A DNA stretch of 64,000 nucleotides from Archaeoglobaceae archaeon. Its GTDB lineage: Archaea; Halobacteriota; Archaeoglobi; Archaeoglobales; Archaeoglobaceae. Both the position numbers and the translations under genes were made by a program. Of this stretch, positions 17,958 to 27,115 are shown piece after piece. The notes under the pieces are model-generated. The model saw only the letters and a program-made list of their open reading frames with translations. It was not told the DNA's origin and made no database searches. Every line of letters starts with the position of its first letter. The first letter of the stretch is position 1. The stretch lies in the NCBI GenBank assembly GCA_027064525.1, contig JAMOPJ010000052.1:1-64000 (forward strand), in the 5' to 3' direction.

Positions 17958-19563
17958 AAAGAGAGATGGACTGGCCAGAGTAGGCAAACTTGAAGTAGAT
18001 GGAATAGCGTTCGAAGCACCTCTGATGATCGACTTTCTTAGGAAATCCGAATTTAAAGAACTGATCGATAAGATCGATTTTGGAAAAGCTCCATACGTTC
18101 TCAAGGAGATCGATCCGAAGAGGTTTGAGGTTCTGAAAAGTAAAGATGAGAATTTTATCGTCGTCACCGGCTTGAGCGTTTTAAGTCCGAGAAAGCTGGT
18201 TGAAACATTGATAGAGCTTAGGACTGGTAGCTTCAAGCCTTTGTATACTCCAGCTTTAGCTACACCAAAAAATCTCCCTTTACTAGTTTACTTTGGAGTA
18301 GATATCGTCGACAACATACTGCCTATCTTTAAAGCTTACGAAGGAATTTACATGCTTGAAAACTGCGAATTCGAGCTTAAATCGCTCAGATCTCTCCCGT
18401 GCAACTGTGAGATATGCTCAAGCCATGGTGTTAAGGATTTGGATGAAGAAATGCTTGCAGAGCACAACACAGCTGTTTTGAGAAGGCAGTTGGAACTCGT
18501 CAGGGAGCAGATAAGGCAGGAGAATCTCAGAAACTTTGTAGAGGCACATGTAAAGTTCGATCCTGAACTGACGGCAATGCTGAGAATCGCTGACGAATAT
18601 CGCGAGCATTTCAAGCGCTATAATGCCGTCTTCAAGAGATCGAAGCTGACTCCAACGAGTGAGGATTCCTTCACGAGGCCCGAAATCACGACATTCTTCG
18701 AAAGGGCTATAGATGCGTATAGGCCGAAGGGTAAAGTTCTGCTGATTTTACCGTGCTCTGCGAGGAAACCTTACATGCTTTCAAAATCACATTCGAGGAT
18801 TCGATCTTATCTGGGTAATTTGCTGAGGGGTGTTGAGGAGATAATCGTTTCTTCTCCTTTAGTCGTTCCCAGAGTTTTTGAGCTTACGTATCCGGCGGTA
18901 AACTACGATGTTCCAGTTACTGGACACTGGAGTGGAGACGAGATCGAATTCGTTGCGGAGAGACTCGCCAAGTTCATCGAGAAGGGCAAATTTGATGTGA
19001 TAATCGCCCACGTTGAAGGTGGCTACGGGAAGGTTGTAGAGCATTTAGGGATCGATGTAATCTTTACGGCTGAAGGTGATGTTACAACACCTCAATCTCT
19101 AAACAACCTGAAGAGGACTTTAGAAAACATCGCCAAACAAGATTTCGATCTATATTTATCGATCTTCGAACACATGCTCAGGTATCAGTTTGGAGTCGAG
19201 CTATCTGAGCTTGGGGACGGTTTTAGGGTTAGGGGCAGATATCCGAATCTTGAGCTGTTTCAAGGAAAGGACAGAATCGCAAGGATAGACATCAACTATG
19301 GGATGCTCGACATATATATGCCTTTAGCTAAGCTACTACTTGAAAAGAACGTTTACACCGTTAGGATAGACAACTTTGAGCCTAAGGGGACTATATTCGC
19401 TGTCGGCGTTGAGGAGGCTGACGAGCGGATAAGACCTAACGACATCGTAGTCTTTTACAACGACCGCCTGTTCGGAGTTGGAAGAGCTCTTATGACCGGA
19501 GTTGAGATGACTCGAATGGACAGGGGATATGCGATAGAGGTTAAAAGATCCAAAAAATTATAG
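17944..19563 (+). CDS. arcS: Archaeosine synthase (TgtA2/ArcS) with C-terminal PUA domain
   Basis: 539 aa. A paralogue of the transglycosylase that converts preQ0-modified tRNA to archaeosine. The N-terminal half is a degenerate TGT barrel that keeps the Cys cluster (LPCNCEICSSHG) but lacks the transglycosylase catalytic signature. It then has the ArcS-specific LPCSARKPYMLSKSHSRI segment (residues ~260-280) with Cys and Lys residues linked to amidinotransfer, and finally a PUA domain (residues ~455-535, MTGVEMTRMDRGYAIEV). Start at ATG 17944 inside the end of tgtA; the frame is open to TTG 17938. The 3' end overlaps the convergent leuC-like gene by six bases. Confidence 0.93.
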   Translation: MISLEKRDGLARVGKLEVDGIAFEAPLMIDFLRKSEFKELIDKIDFGKAPYVLKEIDPKRFEVLKSKDENFIVVTGLSVLSPRKLVETLIELRTGSFKPLYTPALATPKNLPLLVYFGVDIVDNILPIFKAYEGIYMLENCEFELKSLRSLPCNCEICSSHGVKDLDEEMLAEHNTAVLRRQLELVREQIRQENLRNFVEAHVKFDPELTAMLRIADEYREHFKRYNAVFKRSKLTPTSEDSFTRPEITTFFERAIDAYRPKGKVLLILPCSARKPYMLSKSHSRIRSYLGNLLRGVEEIIVSSPLVVPRVFELTYPAVNYDVPVTGHWSGDEIEFVAERLAKFIEKGKFDVIIAHVEGGYGKVVEHLGIDVIFTAEGDVTTPQSLNNLKRTLENIAKQDFDLYLSIFEHMLRYQFGVELSELGDGFRVRGRYPNLELFQGKDRIARIDINYGMLDIYMPLAKLLLEKNVYTVRIDNFEPKGTIFAVGVEEADERIRPNDIVVFYNDRLFGVGRALMTGVEMTRMDRGYAIEVKRSKKL

Positions 19564-20805
19564 AAACTCTCTCGGATCCGCTATCTCACCCTTTATGGCT
19601 GAAGCGGCAGCGGTTGCCGGTGAAGCTAAGTATATGAAGGCGTTCGGGTTTCCCATCCTTCCCTTGAAGTTTCTGTTCTGAGTTGAGATGCAGACCTCTC
19701 CATCCGCAAGCACACCCATATGAATGCCGACGCAAGGCCCGCAGCCCGGTGGAATCACCACACCTCCGGCTTCGACGATCACCTTGAGGTAGCCGAGTTC
19801 CATGGCTTTCAGGTAGATCTCTCTACTCGCTGGAGCTACTATAAGTCTAACACCTTTAGCGACTTTTCGTCCTTTAAGCATCCTTGCAACGATCTCTATG
19901 TCCGAAAGCCTGCCGTTCGTGCACGTTCCAACGTAAACCTGATCTACTTTCGTTCCTTCAACTTCACTGACTGGACAGACATTGTCAACGTTATGGGGCT
20001 TTGCAACCATCGGCTCGATGTCAGCTTCAAAGTATAGCTCTTTCTCGTATTCAGCATCTTCATCGGGCTTTATCTCCCTGAATTTATCTTCTCTACCCCT
20101 CTCAGCCAAGAACCTCCTTGTAATCTCGTCCGTCTTAAATAGGCCAACCTTAGCTCCGCATTCTACAACCATGTTGGCCATCGTTAGACGGGAGTCCATA
20201 TCCATGGCATCGACTGTCTCGCCATGGAACTCCAGAGCCTTGTAAGTTGCTCCATCAACGCCCAATTTGCCAATTATGTGTAATATGAGATCCTTCGCAA
20301 ACACACCCTTCGGCAACTTTCCGTTTATCTCGATTCTGAAGGTTTCAGGCACTCTGAACCAGTTCTTTCCCAAAACCACCGCTATTGCTATATCCGTGGA
20401 GCCCATTCCGGTTGCGAAAGCTCCGAGCGCTCCATACGTGCAAGTGTGGCTGTCAGCTCCGACTGCCAAATCTCCGGGATTCACAAATCTCTCAACCATC
20501 AGCTGGTGAATTATGCCCTCTCCGGGCGGGTTGAAGTCTGCCCCTATCTTCTCGGCAAATTCCTTTATGAGCTTCTGATCGTTGCTAAGCTCTTTTCTTG
20601 GTGAGGGGGCTGCATGATCGACGAAGAAATGTGTTCTACTTGCAGCTTCAATCGGTCTGTTCAGCTCCCTAATCCGCCTTATAGCGAGAGGAGCAGTTCC
20701 ATCTTGCAGAGCTATTTGGTCTATCCTTGCCACAACCAAATCTCCAGCGTAGGCATCTTTTCCACTTCTCTCACTTAGAATCTTTTCTGCAATCGTCTTA
20801 CCCAT
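19558..20805 (-). CDS. leuC: 3-isopropylmalate dehydratase / homoaconitase-type large subunit
   Basis: 415 aa. Aconitase-superfamily enzyme; the large subunit binds a [4Fe-4S] cluster through Cys in GADSHTCTYGALGAF, VGTCTNGRLSD and GCGPCVGIHMG, all visible. The small archaeal large-subunit type (about 415-420 aa) works with a separate LeuD-like small subunit, not present in this window. The likely role is isomerising 2-isopropylmalate in leucine synthesis; homoaconitate or other hydroxyacid substrates cannot be excluded by sequence. IlvD, another branched-chain enzyme, is 13 kb away. The 3' end overlaps arcS by six bases. Confidence 0.9.
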   Translation of the reverse strand: MGKTIAEKILSERSGKDAYAGDLVVARIDQIALQDGTAPLAIRRIRELNRPIEAASRTHFFVDHAAPSPRKELSNDQKLIKEFAEKIGADFNPPGEGIIHQLMVERFVNPGDLAVGADSHTCTYGALGAFATGMGSTDIAIAVVLGKNWFRVPETFRIEINGKLPKGVFAKDLILHIIGKLGVDGATYKALEFHGETVDAMDMDSRLTMANMVVECGAKVGLFKTDEITRRFLAERGREDKFREIKPDEDAEYEKELYFEADIEPMVAKPHNVDNVCPVSEVEGTKVDQVYVGTCTNGRLSDIEIVARMLKGRKVAKGVRLIVAPASREIYLKAMELGYLKVIVEAGGVVIPPGCGPCVGIHMGVLADGEVCISTQNRNFKGRMGNPNAFIYLASPATAAASAIKGEIADPREFL

Positions 20806-20822
20806 GGATGTCGGTTCTTCGC

Positions 20823-21530
20823 ATGGATAAAATCACTTTCGAAAAGCTAATTAAGAGAGAAGAGACCTCGGTGTCAATGGAAATTGTATCAATAATCGTA
20901 ATAATCATTTGTGTAATTGGGTTCGTGATAGCGTTGATAAACTACGCTATCGTAAGCAAGATCGAGATAACCAATCTTAATTGGAAGGTTAAAGAGACTT
21001 TTCACGCTCTCTCAGCTTTGGCAACGATAATGATTGCCAAGGCGGTAGTCTTGGTTCAGCAGTTGAAAGACTTTGAGATTTTAGTCGATTTAATTTCGGT
21101 GATATACGTTCTAATCTTCAATATCGTTTTGCTGAATACCGTGCTGAGATCTGCAACGACGATTGCGTTTTGCAAGGATAGCGTTAACGTGCCCTTTTAC
21201 ATAACAGTTCTATGGATAGTGTTCGAGGAGAAGATCGCGATCTCTCAGCTTGTTGTTGATTTTGCGATAGCCGTTTCCGCTCTCGTTATAGCGACGATTC
21301 TATTGAAATTGGCGAGATACATAAGAGTATTAAATCTAATAGTCGTTCCGGTCAACATGAGACCATCCCTTTTGGTATTCTTGGTTTTCATGATGTTCTA
21401 CCTTTCATCGGTGCTTGCACATCCAATTAACGAAAACGTTTCGAGGTGTCTGCTTGCGGTTTCGCTTGGAATAGCAATAATTTCGATGATTTTACTCGAT
21501 ATAGAGCTCAGAAGAACGGTCAGATTTTAA
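20823..21530 (+). CDS. Integral membrane protein of unknown function
   Basis: 235 aa from the ATG at 20823, with about six or seven hydrophobic helices beginning at residue ~20 (EIVSIIVIIICVIGFVIALI). ATGs at 20808 and 20877 are alternatives. I recognise no family. A sequence NLNWKVKETFHALSALA follows the first helix, and a short acidic loop separates later helices. It is divergent from leuC with only ~17 bases between starts, so the two promoters must overlap or lie in the coding ends. Its 3' end overlaps the convergent PHP gene by 11 bases. Confidence 0.6.
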   Translation: MDKITFEKLIKREETSVSMEIVSIIVIIICVIGFVIALINYAIVSKIEITNLNWKVKETFHALSALATIMIAKAVVLVQQLKDFEILVDLISVIYVLIFNIVLLNTVLRSATTIAFCKDSVNVPFYITVLWIVFEEKIAISQLVVDFAIAVSALVIATILLKLARYIRVLNLIVVPVNMRPSLLVFLVFMMFYLSSVLAHPINENVSRCLLAVSLGIAIISMILLDIELRRTVRF

Positions 21531-22164
21531 CTATCGGCTCTCCCTTCTTTAAATACCTTCTCGCAATTTCGAAGCCCCATTTAACATCTCCTACCTTATC
21601 AAGGGTGTGGGCATCGCTTCCGATCGAATACTTCACCGGCTTTCCAGAGCACATCTCCAAAAAGTCCAAAGGGGGAGCCATGTGTGTCGTATTTATCTCT
21701 ATTGCCGTGTCGGTTTCGAGTAAGAGGTCTATTATCTCCACATCCTGAACGAAGTCCCTTCCGGCAGAGCCGAACCTGTCTGAGTGGAGATGTCCCAAAA
21801 CATCCACGACATCACCGAACCTTTCCAAGCAACGCTTCACTCTGTGGTAGTATTCATCAACAGACAAAAATTCGTGAATAGAAGCTATAACTAAGTCGAA
21901 CTCAAAGTTGGGAAGCTGGATCTCTCCATCTGGCAAAATTCCACACTCTACACCGCTCAATATCTTGATATCGTATTTGTCCATTGCCTCCTCGATTTCG
22001 GCCTGTCTTCTCTTAGCTTTGCTCTCATCCATGCCTAACCGATGTTCTACTGAATGATCGACTATCGCTATGACCTTCATCCCCATCTCTTTTGCCTTCC
22101 TCGCGATCTCATCAACGCTTGCGATTCCATCAGAATAAATTGAATGGATGTGGAGGTCGAACAT
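21520..22164 (-). CDS. PHP-domain phosphoesterase
   Basis: 214 aa. Metal-ligand motifs of the PHP fold are visible: FDLHIHSIYSDG at the N-terminus, VDHS near residue 36, a Glu in LSGVECG, ASIHEF, LGHLH and GSDAH. This set indicates a complete trinuclear metal site, so a functional phosphatase or nuclease-like hydrolase. Closest kinds are histidinol-phosphatase-like and YcdX-like PHP enzymes; substrate unknown. It starts one base after the stop of the Mrp/NBP35 gene and has an AGGAGG ribosome site at the end of that gene, so both are on one transcript. Confidence 0.88.
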   Translation of the reverse strand: MFDLHIHSIYSDGIASVDEIARKAKEMGMKVIAIVDHSVEHRLGMDESKAKRRQAEIEEAMDKYDIKILSGVECGILPDGEIQLPNFEFDLVIASIHEFLSVDEYYHRVKRCLERFGDVVDVLGHLHSDRFGSAGRDFVQDVEIIDLLLETDTAIEINTTHMAPPLDFLEMCSGKPVKYSIGSDAHTLDKVGDVKWGFEIARRYLKKGEPIVKI

Positions 22165-22165
22165 T

Positions 22166-22903
22166 TCAAACCTCCTGAATAAGCTTCTCGACGATCTCCT
22201 TGAAGAGTTTAGCAGAGTTCATATCGAGCTTTACGAAAGGTTTACCCTCTTCGCAACTCTTCATGATCTCGGGATCGAGCGGGACGCTCCCCAAGAACTT
22301 GATATCCATCTCATCAGCGAGCTTCTTTCCGCCACCGGCTCCAAAAACATCTATCCTCTTTCCGCAATGTGGACATATAAGCCCGCTCATGTTCTCTATC
22401 AGATATATCTTCTGTATAGCCTTCTTCGCAAAGTTTATAGCTTTTTTAACATCCTCAAGCGCGACGCTCTGCGGTGTTGTTACTATTACTGCTGCATCTG
22501 GCTTAGCAAGCTGGAATATACTTATAATTTCGTCACCGGTTCCCGGAGGGCAGTCTATGACCAGATAGTCCAAATCGCCCCAATTCACGTCGTTGAATAT
22601 CTGTTCTAAAAACTTGTGTTTCATTGGACCTCTCCACACAACTGGAGCATCTTTAGATGGTAGCAGGAACTGAATTGAAACAACTTTTAGTCCATTAACC
22701 TCTGCGGGTTTAAGCTTACCCTCAACGACCTCTAAACCCTTTAAATTATCCAAACCCAGTATCTTGGGTATACTCGGCCCGTGCAAATCGCTGTCGAGCA
22801 ATCCAACCTTATAACCCTTCATTGTAAGAGCAAAAGCGATGTTAGCTGCTACGGTGCTCTTTCCGACTCCTCCCTTTCCGCTCATGACGACTATCTTCTT
22901 CAT
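22166..22903 (-). CDS. Mrp/NBP35-family P-loop ATPase (iron-sulfur cluster carrier)
   Basis: 245 aa. The deviant Walker A GKGGVGKSTVAANIA with its extra signature lysine is at residues ~9-23; LLDSDLHGPSIPKILG follows; Walker B region YLVIDCPPGTGD; and a CPHCG pair near residue 178 that in the family binds a bridging [4Fe-4S] cluster at a dimer interface. The known role is assembly and delivery of Fe-S clusters to apoproteins. The lack of an N-terminal DUF59 or ferredoxin domain makes it the compact archaeal form. It leads a two-gene operon with the PHP protein. Confidence 0.92.
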   Translation of the reverse strand: MKKIVVMSGKGGVGKSTVAANIAFALTMKGYKVGLLDSDLHGPSIPKILGLDNLKGLEVVEGKLKPAEVNGLKVVSIQFLLPSKDAPVVWRGPMKHKFLEQIFNDVNWGDLDYLVIDCPPGTGDEIISIFQLAKPDAAVIVTTPQSVALEDVKKAINFAKKAIQKIYLIENMSGLICPHCGKRIDVFGAGGGKKLADEMDIKFLGSVPLDPEIMKSCEEGKPFVKLDMNSAKLFKEIVEKLIQEV

Positions 22904-22980
22904 ATAAGCACGATCGACTCTTTGCTTAAGAAGTTATCCTTCTATTTGCTTTCGCCAAATTCGCAAGCCTTATCTGTGGT

Positions 22981-22996
22981 GTTCAATATAACGAAC
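22981..22996. promoter_or_regulatory. Putative operator half, dyad GTTC-TATA-GAAC
   Basis: GTTCAATATAACGAAC is a partial palindrome (outer four bases and central TATA symmetric). It matches 13 of 16 bases of 23012-23027 in the same orientation, 31 bases downstream, about three helical turns. The position just upstream of the XRE regulator start suggests autoregulation; this is inference. Confidence 0.5.
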
Positions 22997-23011
22997 AAAA
23001 ATATCATAGGA

Positions 23012-23027
23012 GTTGAACATAATGAAC
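23012..23027. promoter_or_regulatory. Putative operator copy 2, overlapping regulator start codon
   Basis: GTTGAACATAATGAAC repeats the upstream element with three mismatches and covers the ATG of the XRE regulator gene. A protein bound here would block initiation. The start itself is supported by GGAG at 23009-23012. Confidence 0.45.
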
Positions 23028-24629
23028 GTTTCTGAAATAGGAAGGAGGGTAGCAACGCTTAGGAGGAGAAGGGGATTATCGCTATCAAAGCTCGCTGAAA
23101 TCGCTGGTATTTCGAAATCAACTCTATCAGCTTTGGAGTCTGGAAAAATAAACCCTACAATATCTACTCTTTGGTCGATAGCAAATGCGTTGAACGTTCC
23201 TTTTGGAGAACTGATTCCCGATGTCGTCGAAGTTGATGAATCGGGCATGACCGTTCGACTTATAGAACGATCGATCGGAAGACCGAAGATAGAGGTCTAC
23301 AAGATGATTCTTAAGCAGGGGTGCGTTAGAAAGGCGGAAGCGCATCAGAGAGGAGTTGTTGAGAAAATAACGGTTGTGAGCGGGAGTATGATATCTGGGC
23401 CGATTCAATCTCCGAAGTTCTTGAAAGCTGGGGATGAGTTCGAGTTCAGAGCTGACATCCCCCACATCTACGTAGCTATAGAAGAGACAAAGGCGATACT
23501 GACGATAAGATATCCCGATGAGGATTTTAGATATGATCTAATTACGTCTTTTCCGAAGAGCGATGTAGAGATAAAAAGTTTGATCGATAGAATTGAGAAT
23601 TTCGGAGGATCTGCATTCAGAATAGAGCTTCATGGAGATTACTGTAAAGAAGATTTAGCAAGGCTCAAGGATGCTTTAAGTAAATTAAAGGTAAAGACTT
23701 GGATCGCCAAGCAGAGCGATTGCGTATCTATATATGTCTTCAACACACCCATCAGAATCCGAATTCCAGAGAACGTTAATGGTGAAGCTTTGAAGGTTTT
23801 GAGGCTGTTGAAGAGAGGTAGATTGTCCGAAAAAGAGTTGGGGTATCTTCAGAACCTCGTTGATGGCTCGTCTTTGCTTTTAAGCGTTTTAGCTTCCGAA
23901 GCTTTGCTTGCCCATGGTCATCCGAGAGTTCCCGAGATTGGTTTGGAGAATCCGAAGGTTTTACGTCCCGGCTATGCCCTCCAAGCTTTGTTCGTAGCTT
24001 CTGCCGTTAGGAGGTTCGTTGGGGGTAACGTAGATGCTACGATCTTGGGAGATGAAACCCATAAGGTTATGTTGAACGAGCTTCTGCGAATAGATGAAGG
24101 CTCGAATGTTCTGATTTCATTCGACTCTAATCTGGACGTTTTGCAGAATGCTGAGGAATACGAGTTCTTGATAGTTTGCGGAGACTTCGTCTCTCCCTAC
24201 AGCGATCGATTGGAGAGTTTCGGAAATACGGTTCTCCACCATTCGAGGTTGATGGTAGAAACGCTTGTGGATGCTGAATCCGCAGATAGATCGATAGAGC
24301 TACTGTCTACTAAAGTTCCGCTGATAGCCTATCTGGCCATGACCGGAGAATTTGAAGCGGCGATAAGCCAAGCGTTCATCCTTCACAAGGAGCTCGGAGA
24401 AATCGAAATAAGAGATCCGATGGAGTCATACTGTCTATTCCAGCGTTTGGAGCTGTCGGAGATTATCAAAGGCTCTAAGCCTTACCCGGAGATTTTCAAA
24501 TCGATTGCAGAAAATTCTGGTTTCTCCTTGCTCTACCACGAGAGGATCCTCGCGACGGATGGAAGGGAAGGTGGAATTCACATTCTCGCCTTCAGAAGGG
24601 AGGGATGGGATGTTCAAGAAAGGGCTTAA
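23022..24629 (+). CDS. XRE-family transcriptional regulator with cupin and large uncharacterised C-terminal region
   Basis: 535 aa. Start at ATG 23022, about ten bases after GGAG; the frame is open to TTG 23013. Residues ~5-62 form an XRE helix-turn-helix (LAEIAGISKSTLSALESGKINPT), and ~70-170 resemble a cupin sensor domain (DEFEFRADIPHIYVAIE). Ordinary HTH-cupin regulators are about 180-200 aa; here ~365 further residues follow, including a SIS-like or Rossmann-like region (EGSNVLISFDSNLDVL, EYEFLIVCGDF), which I cannot assign to a family. The gene overlaps azlC by 20 bases, so it probably controls or senses the branched-chain amino-acid exporter. Two similar dyad repeats sit at its start. 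Confidence 0.75.
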   Translation: MNVSEIGRRVATLRRRRGLSLSKLAEIAGISKSTLSALESGKINPTISTLWSIANALNVPFGELIPDVVEVDESGMTVRLIERSIGRPKIEVYKMILKQGCVRKAEAHQRGVVEKITVVSGSMISGPIQSPKFLKAGDEFEFRADIPHIYVAIEETKAILTIRYPDEDFRYDLITSFPKSDVEIKSLIDRIENFGGSAFRIELHGDYCKEDLARLKDALSKLKVKTWIAKQSDCVSIYVFNTPIRIRIPENVNGEALKVLRLLKRGRLSEKELGYLQNLVDGSSLLLSVLASEALLAHGHPRVPEIGLENPKVLRPGYALQALFVASAVRRFVGGNVDATILGDETHKVMLNELLRIDEGSNVLISFDSNLDVLQNAEEYEFLIVCGDFVSPYSDRLESFGNTVLHHSRLMVETLVDAESADRSIELLSTKVPLIAYLAMTGEFEAAISQAFILHKELGEIEIRDPMESYCLFQRLELSEIIKGSKPYPEIFKSIAENSGFSLLYHERILATDGREGGIHILAFRREGWDVQERA

Positions 24630-25260
24630 GGGCAGCGTTCCGATAGTCTTGGGATACTTTCCCGTTGCTGTGACTTTTGCAATATCCGCGATGGCCATGG
24701 GTTTCAGCGAAACTGAAACGATCTTGGCATCCATGCTAATATTCGCCGGGGCGAGCCAGTTCGCTTTGATCGCTCTGATGCCCCAATCTTTCCTGAGTGC
24801 AGTTGTGATTCCGATTGCTCTGAATCTGAGACACATCGTTTACGGCTGCATAGTTTCGAGGAGGGTGAACGTGAAGAAACCGTTCTTAACGGCCTTCGGC
24901 CTTACCGATGAGGTCTTTGCGTTATCTCTCAACGCCGACGATGAGAAGTTCATATGGGGGTTGGAAGTTGGAGCCTACTTGGCTTGGGTTTTGGGAACCT
25001 TAGCTGGAACAATCGGAGGTTCTTTCCTCCTTTCGAGCGAGGCGATAGCACCGTCCCTAACTTTCTCTCTAACCGCTCTGTTCCTGATACTTCTGATTCC
25101 CAATTTGAAGGGATACCGTGCTCTAGCCGTTGCTGTTGGAGGAACCGTTGCCATGATATTCAATATGATCGGATGTGCATCGATCGGAATTCTGCTCGCC
25201 GGGATTTTGAGTCCGATAATCGTGTCGAGGGTGAGAGCGTGGAGCACTACTTGGCGATAG
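24610..25260 (+). CDS. azlC: AzlC-family branched-chain amino acid exporter large subunit
   Basis: 216 aa starting at ATG 24610 inside the end of the regulator gene. Multi-pass membrane protein beginning FKKGLKGSVPIVLGYFPVAVTFAISAMAMG, the family's conserved first spans, followed by EFAGASQFALIALM-type sequence (FAGASQFA) and a NLRHIVYG motif, all characteristic of AzlC. With the small AzlD subunit it exports branched-chain amino acids or analogues. Coupled to the regulator upstream and to azlD downstream (22-base overlap). Confidence 0.88.
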   Translation: MFKKGLKGSVPIVLGYFPVAVTFAISAMAMGFSETETILASMLIFAGASQFALIALMPQSFLSAVVIPIALNLRHIVYGCIVSRRVNVKKPFLTAFGLTDEVFALSLNADDEKFIWGLEVGAYLAWVLGTLAGTIGGSFLLSSEAIAPSLTFSLTALFLILLIPNLKGYRALAVAVGGTVAMIFNMIGCASIGILLAGILSPIIVSRVRAWSTTWR

Positions 25261-25532
25261 TGATGGTGGCTCTGGGAACTTACTTGGCGAGATACCTCCC
25301 GTTGCGTTTCAGGTTCAGGATTGGAATAGAAGAATACCTAGAATACTCGTCAGCTGGACTGATTTCGGCACTATTTGTAACGTCGCTCGCATCCTCCAAG
25401 CCTGTGTCTGCGAGCGTATTGGCTCTCATAGTCGTGCTGTTAACATTCCTGAGATGGAGGAACTTGGGGTTGTCGATACTGGCCGGTGTCGCTGCTCATC
25501 TTGTCATAACACTAATTCAAAAGGGTTATTAA
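25239..25532 (+). CDS. azlD: AzlD-family exporter small subunit
   Basis: 97 aa, four short hydrophobic spans including GTYLARYLPLRF, the usual AzlD region. The GTG start at 25239 is chosen because GAGGGTGA lies four bases upstream; GTG 25260 and ATG 25263 are alternatives. AzlD is the short partner required with AzlC. Its length matches the family's ~100 aa. Confidence 0.8.
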   Translation: MEHYLAIVMVALGTYLARYLPLRFRFRIGIEEYLEYSSAGLISALFVTSLASSKPVSASVLALIVVLLTFLRWRNLGLSILAGVAAHLVITLIQKGY

Positions 25533-25554
25533 TGGAAGTGATGATTTTGGACGG

Positions 25555-26061
25555 ATGAAAAAACTTGCAGTCATCCTATTAGTTCTAATTTTGCTCGGAT
25601 GCGCACAGCAGAAGCACGAAGAGAAGCTGAACGCCACGAACATAACTCCAGACGAGATTATGGGTCTTAGGAAGGTGGTCTGCTTAACCGGAGAGACCGC
25701 GCTGGAGTTCGTGAAGAAGATGCATGTGGGCGAGATCAGATTCGTGAGCGACATCGCGATGATGCACTATCTAAACCTCACGAATCCTCATTCGAAATAC
25801 GTAACCGTTTGGGTGACGGTCTATCCAAATTCGAGTGTTGCAAGGGATGAGACGGATAGGATGGCGAAGTCGATGGTCGAATACGGGTGGAAAGATGTCA
25901 GGACTATGAACGTCGATGGGTTAAAGGTTTACTACATCAAACCACCGGGTAAGAACGATACCCACTACTTCTGGTGCAAGGACAGCTACATGATCTACAT
26001 TATACCACACAACATGACGTCAGAAGAAGTTAAAGAATTTATTATAAAAATAACAAAATGA
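25555..26061 (+). CDS. Secreted lipoprotein of unknown function
   Basis: 168 aa. Signal peptide with a lipobox-like LLGCA at residues ~14-18, so it is probably lipid-anchored at Cys17. The mature part has three further Cys and sequence patterns (KYVTVWVTVYPNSSVARDE, YYIKPPGKNDTHYFWC) without a family I recognise. Several N-x-S/T sites suit surface exposure. The GT2 gene starts two bases after its stop, so the two are cotranscribed. Confidence 0.75.
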   Translation: MKKLAVILLVLILLGCAQQKHEEKLNATNITPDEIMGLRKVVCLTGETALEFVKKMHVGEIRFVSDIAMMHYLNLTNPHSKYVTVWVTVYPNSSVARDETDRMAKSMVEYGWKDVRTMNVDGLKVYYIKPPGKNDTHYFWCKDSYMIYIIPHNMTSEEVKEFIIKITK

Positions 26062-26062
26062 T

Positions 26063-27115
26063 ATGAAGTCAGCAATAATCGTAGCATATAGGGACAAGGG
26101 ATTGATTGAAGAAAACATCGAGGAACTGCTGAGAAGTGGATATGAGGTTGTAGTCGCTGCCGACGAGCCAAGCGACGAACTAATTCGAATTTTGAACAAA
26201 TACGACATCAAGGCAACGATAAGCAATAAAAGAAGGGGAAAGTGGAGAGCTCTGAACGATGCATTGAAGATTGCGAGCGGGGAAGATATACTATTTTTGG
26301 ATTCTGATACGAGAATAGTCGAAATCTGTAAGCTGAATGGGAAGGATGCGGTCGAGATTAGGAAAGAGGTCTTTGCGAACTCCATCCTTGAAAGACTGAT
26401 AAGTATAGACTACTTTGTAATGTTTCTGACTGCCAAGCTTGCTGAGAGGTTTAACTCATGCCTCAGCATAAATGGTTCCGCTTTTTTGGTGAAGAGGTCT
26501 GTTATCCAGAAGATCGGTGGATTCAGGAGGAGAATAAACGAGGATACAGACTTGGGCGTTCGCTTGGGGTTGAACGGTTTCAAGGTCGGAGTTGGTGGCA
26601 GAGCGATAACGAAAGCCCCTTCGAACCTTAAGGATTGGTTCGTTCAGAGAGAACGCTGGAGCTTGGGAGGGGCTGAGGTTTTAATCGAAAACTTTTGGAA
26701 GATTGCGAGGAAGCCGAGACTTTGGATCCCCTACCTCTTTGTTTTCTATCCGGCGATAATAGGCTTCATCTTAAGCTTACTATTGCCAGACAGCCTAATC
26801 CTAAAGCTACTCTATCTCCTTATTCCTTTTATGGTGTTCCTATCTCCGAAATTGCTGTCCTTGGCTATGCTCATGCTATTCGAAATCCACACTCTCAAGA
26901 ATCTGCTCGTAATACTGCTGTCTTTCGTCATATGGTCTGTAACCGTAACGTTTCTGGCGAAGAGATTTGAATACAGAATCGACTGCAGGTTACTGCCTTT
27001 ATATTACTTTATATACTCTCCTCTCTGGACGATGATCTGCATTACCTCTTTCTTTAAGGTTCTCATTCTAAAACTGCTTAAAAAAGAGATAAAGGTTAAA
27101 CGCTGGCTGATTTAG
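26063..27115 (+). CDS. Membrane-bound processive-type family 2 glycosyltransferase
   Basis: 350 aa. The catalytic domain has a DSDT metal-binding motif at about residue 80, NEDTDLGVRLG (ED acceptor motif) and QRERWSLGG (the QxxRW motif of processive GT2 enzymes), followed by about four C-terminal membrane helices. Missing the usual N-terminal membrane span. Such enzymes make polysaccharides or glycolipids. Its stop abuts the convergent PEP synthase gene with no gap. A second enzyme of the same kind is at 45331. Confidence 0.88.
   Translation: MKSAIIVAYRDKGLIEENIEELLRSGYEVVVAADEPSDELIRILNKYDIKATISNKRRGKWRALNDALKIASGEDILFLDSDTRIVEICKLNGKDAVEIRKEVFANSILERLISIDYFVMFLTAKLAERFNSCLSINGSAFLVKRSVIQKIGGFRRRINEDTDLGVRLGLNGFKVGVGGRAITKAPSNLKDWFVQRERWSLGGAEVLIENFWKIARKPRLWIPYLFVFYPAIIGFILSLLLPDSLILKLLYLLIPFMVFLSPKLLSLAMLMLFEIHTLKNLLVILLSFVIWSVTVTFLAKRFEYRIDCRLLPLYYFIYSPLWTMICITSFFKVLILKLLKKEIKVKRWLI

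Noticed and set aside
24954-25238. Longer AzlD-region frame of 192 aa beginning at 24954
   Set aside because: The first ~95 codons overlap azlC out of frame and look like shadow sequence; the AzlD-like part starts at 25239 after a clear ribosome site.
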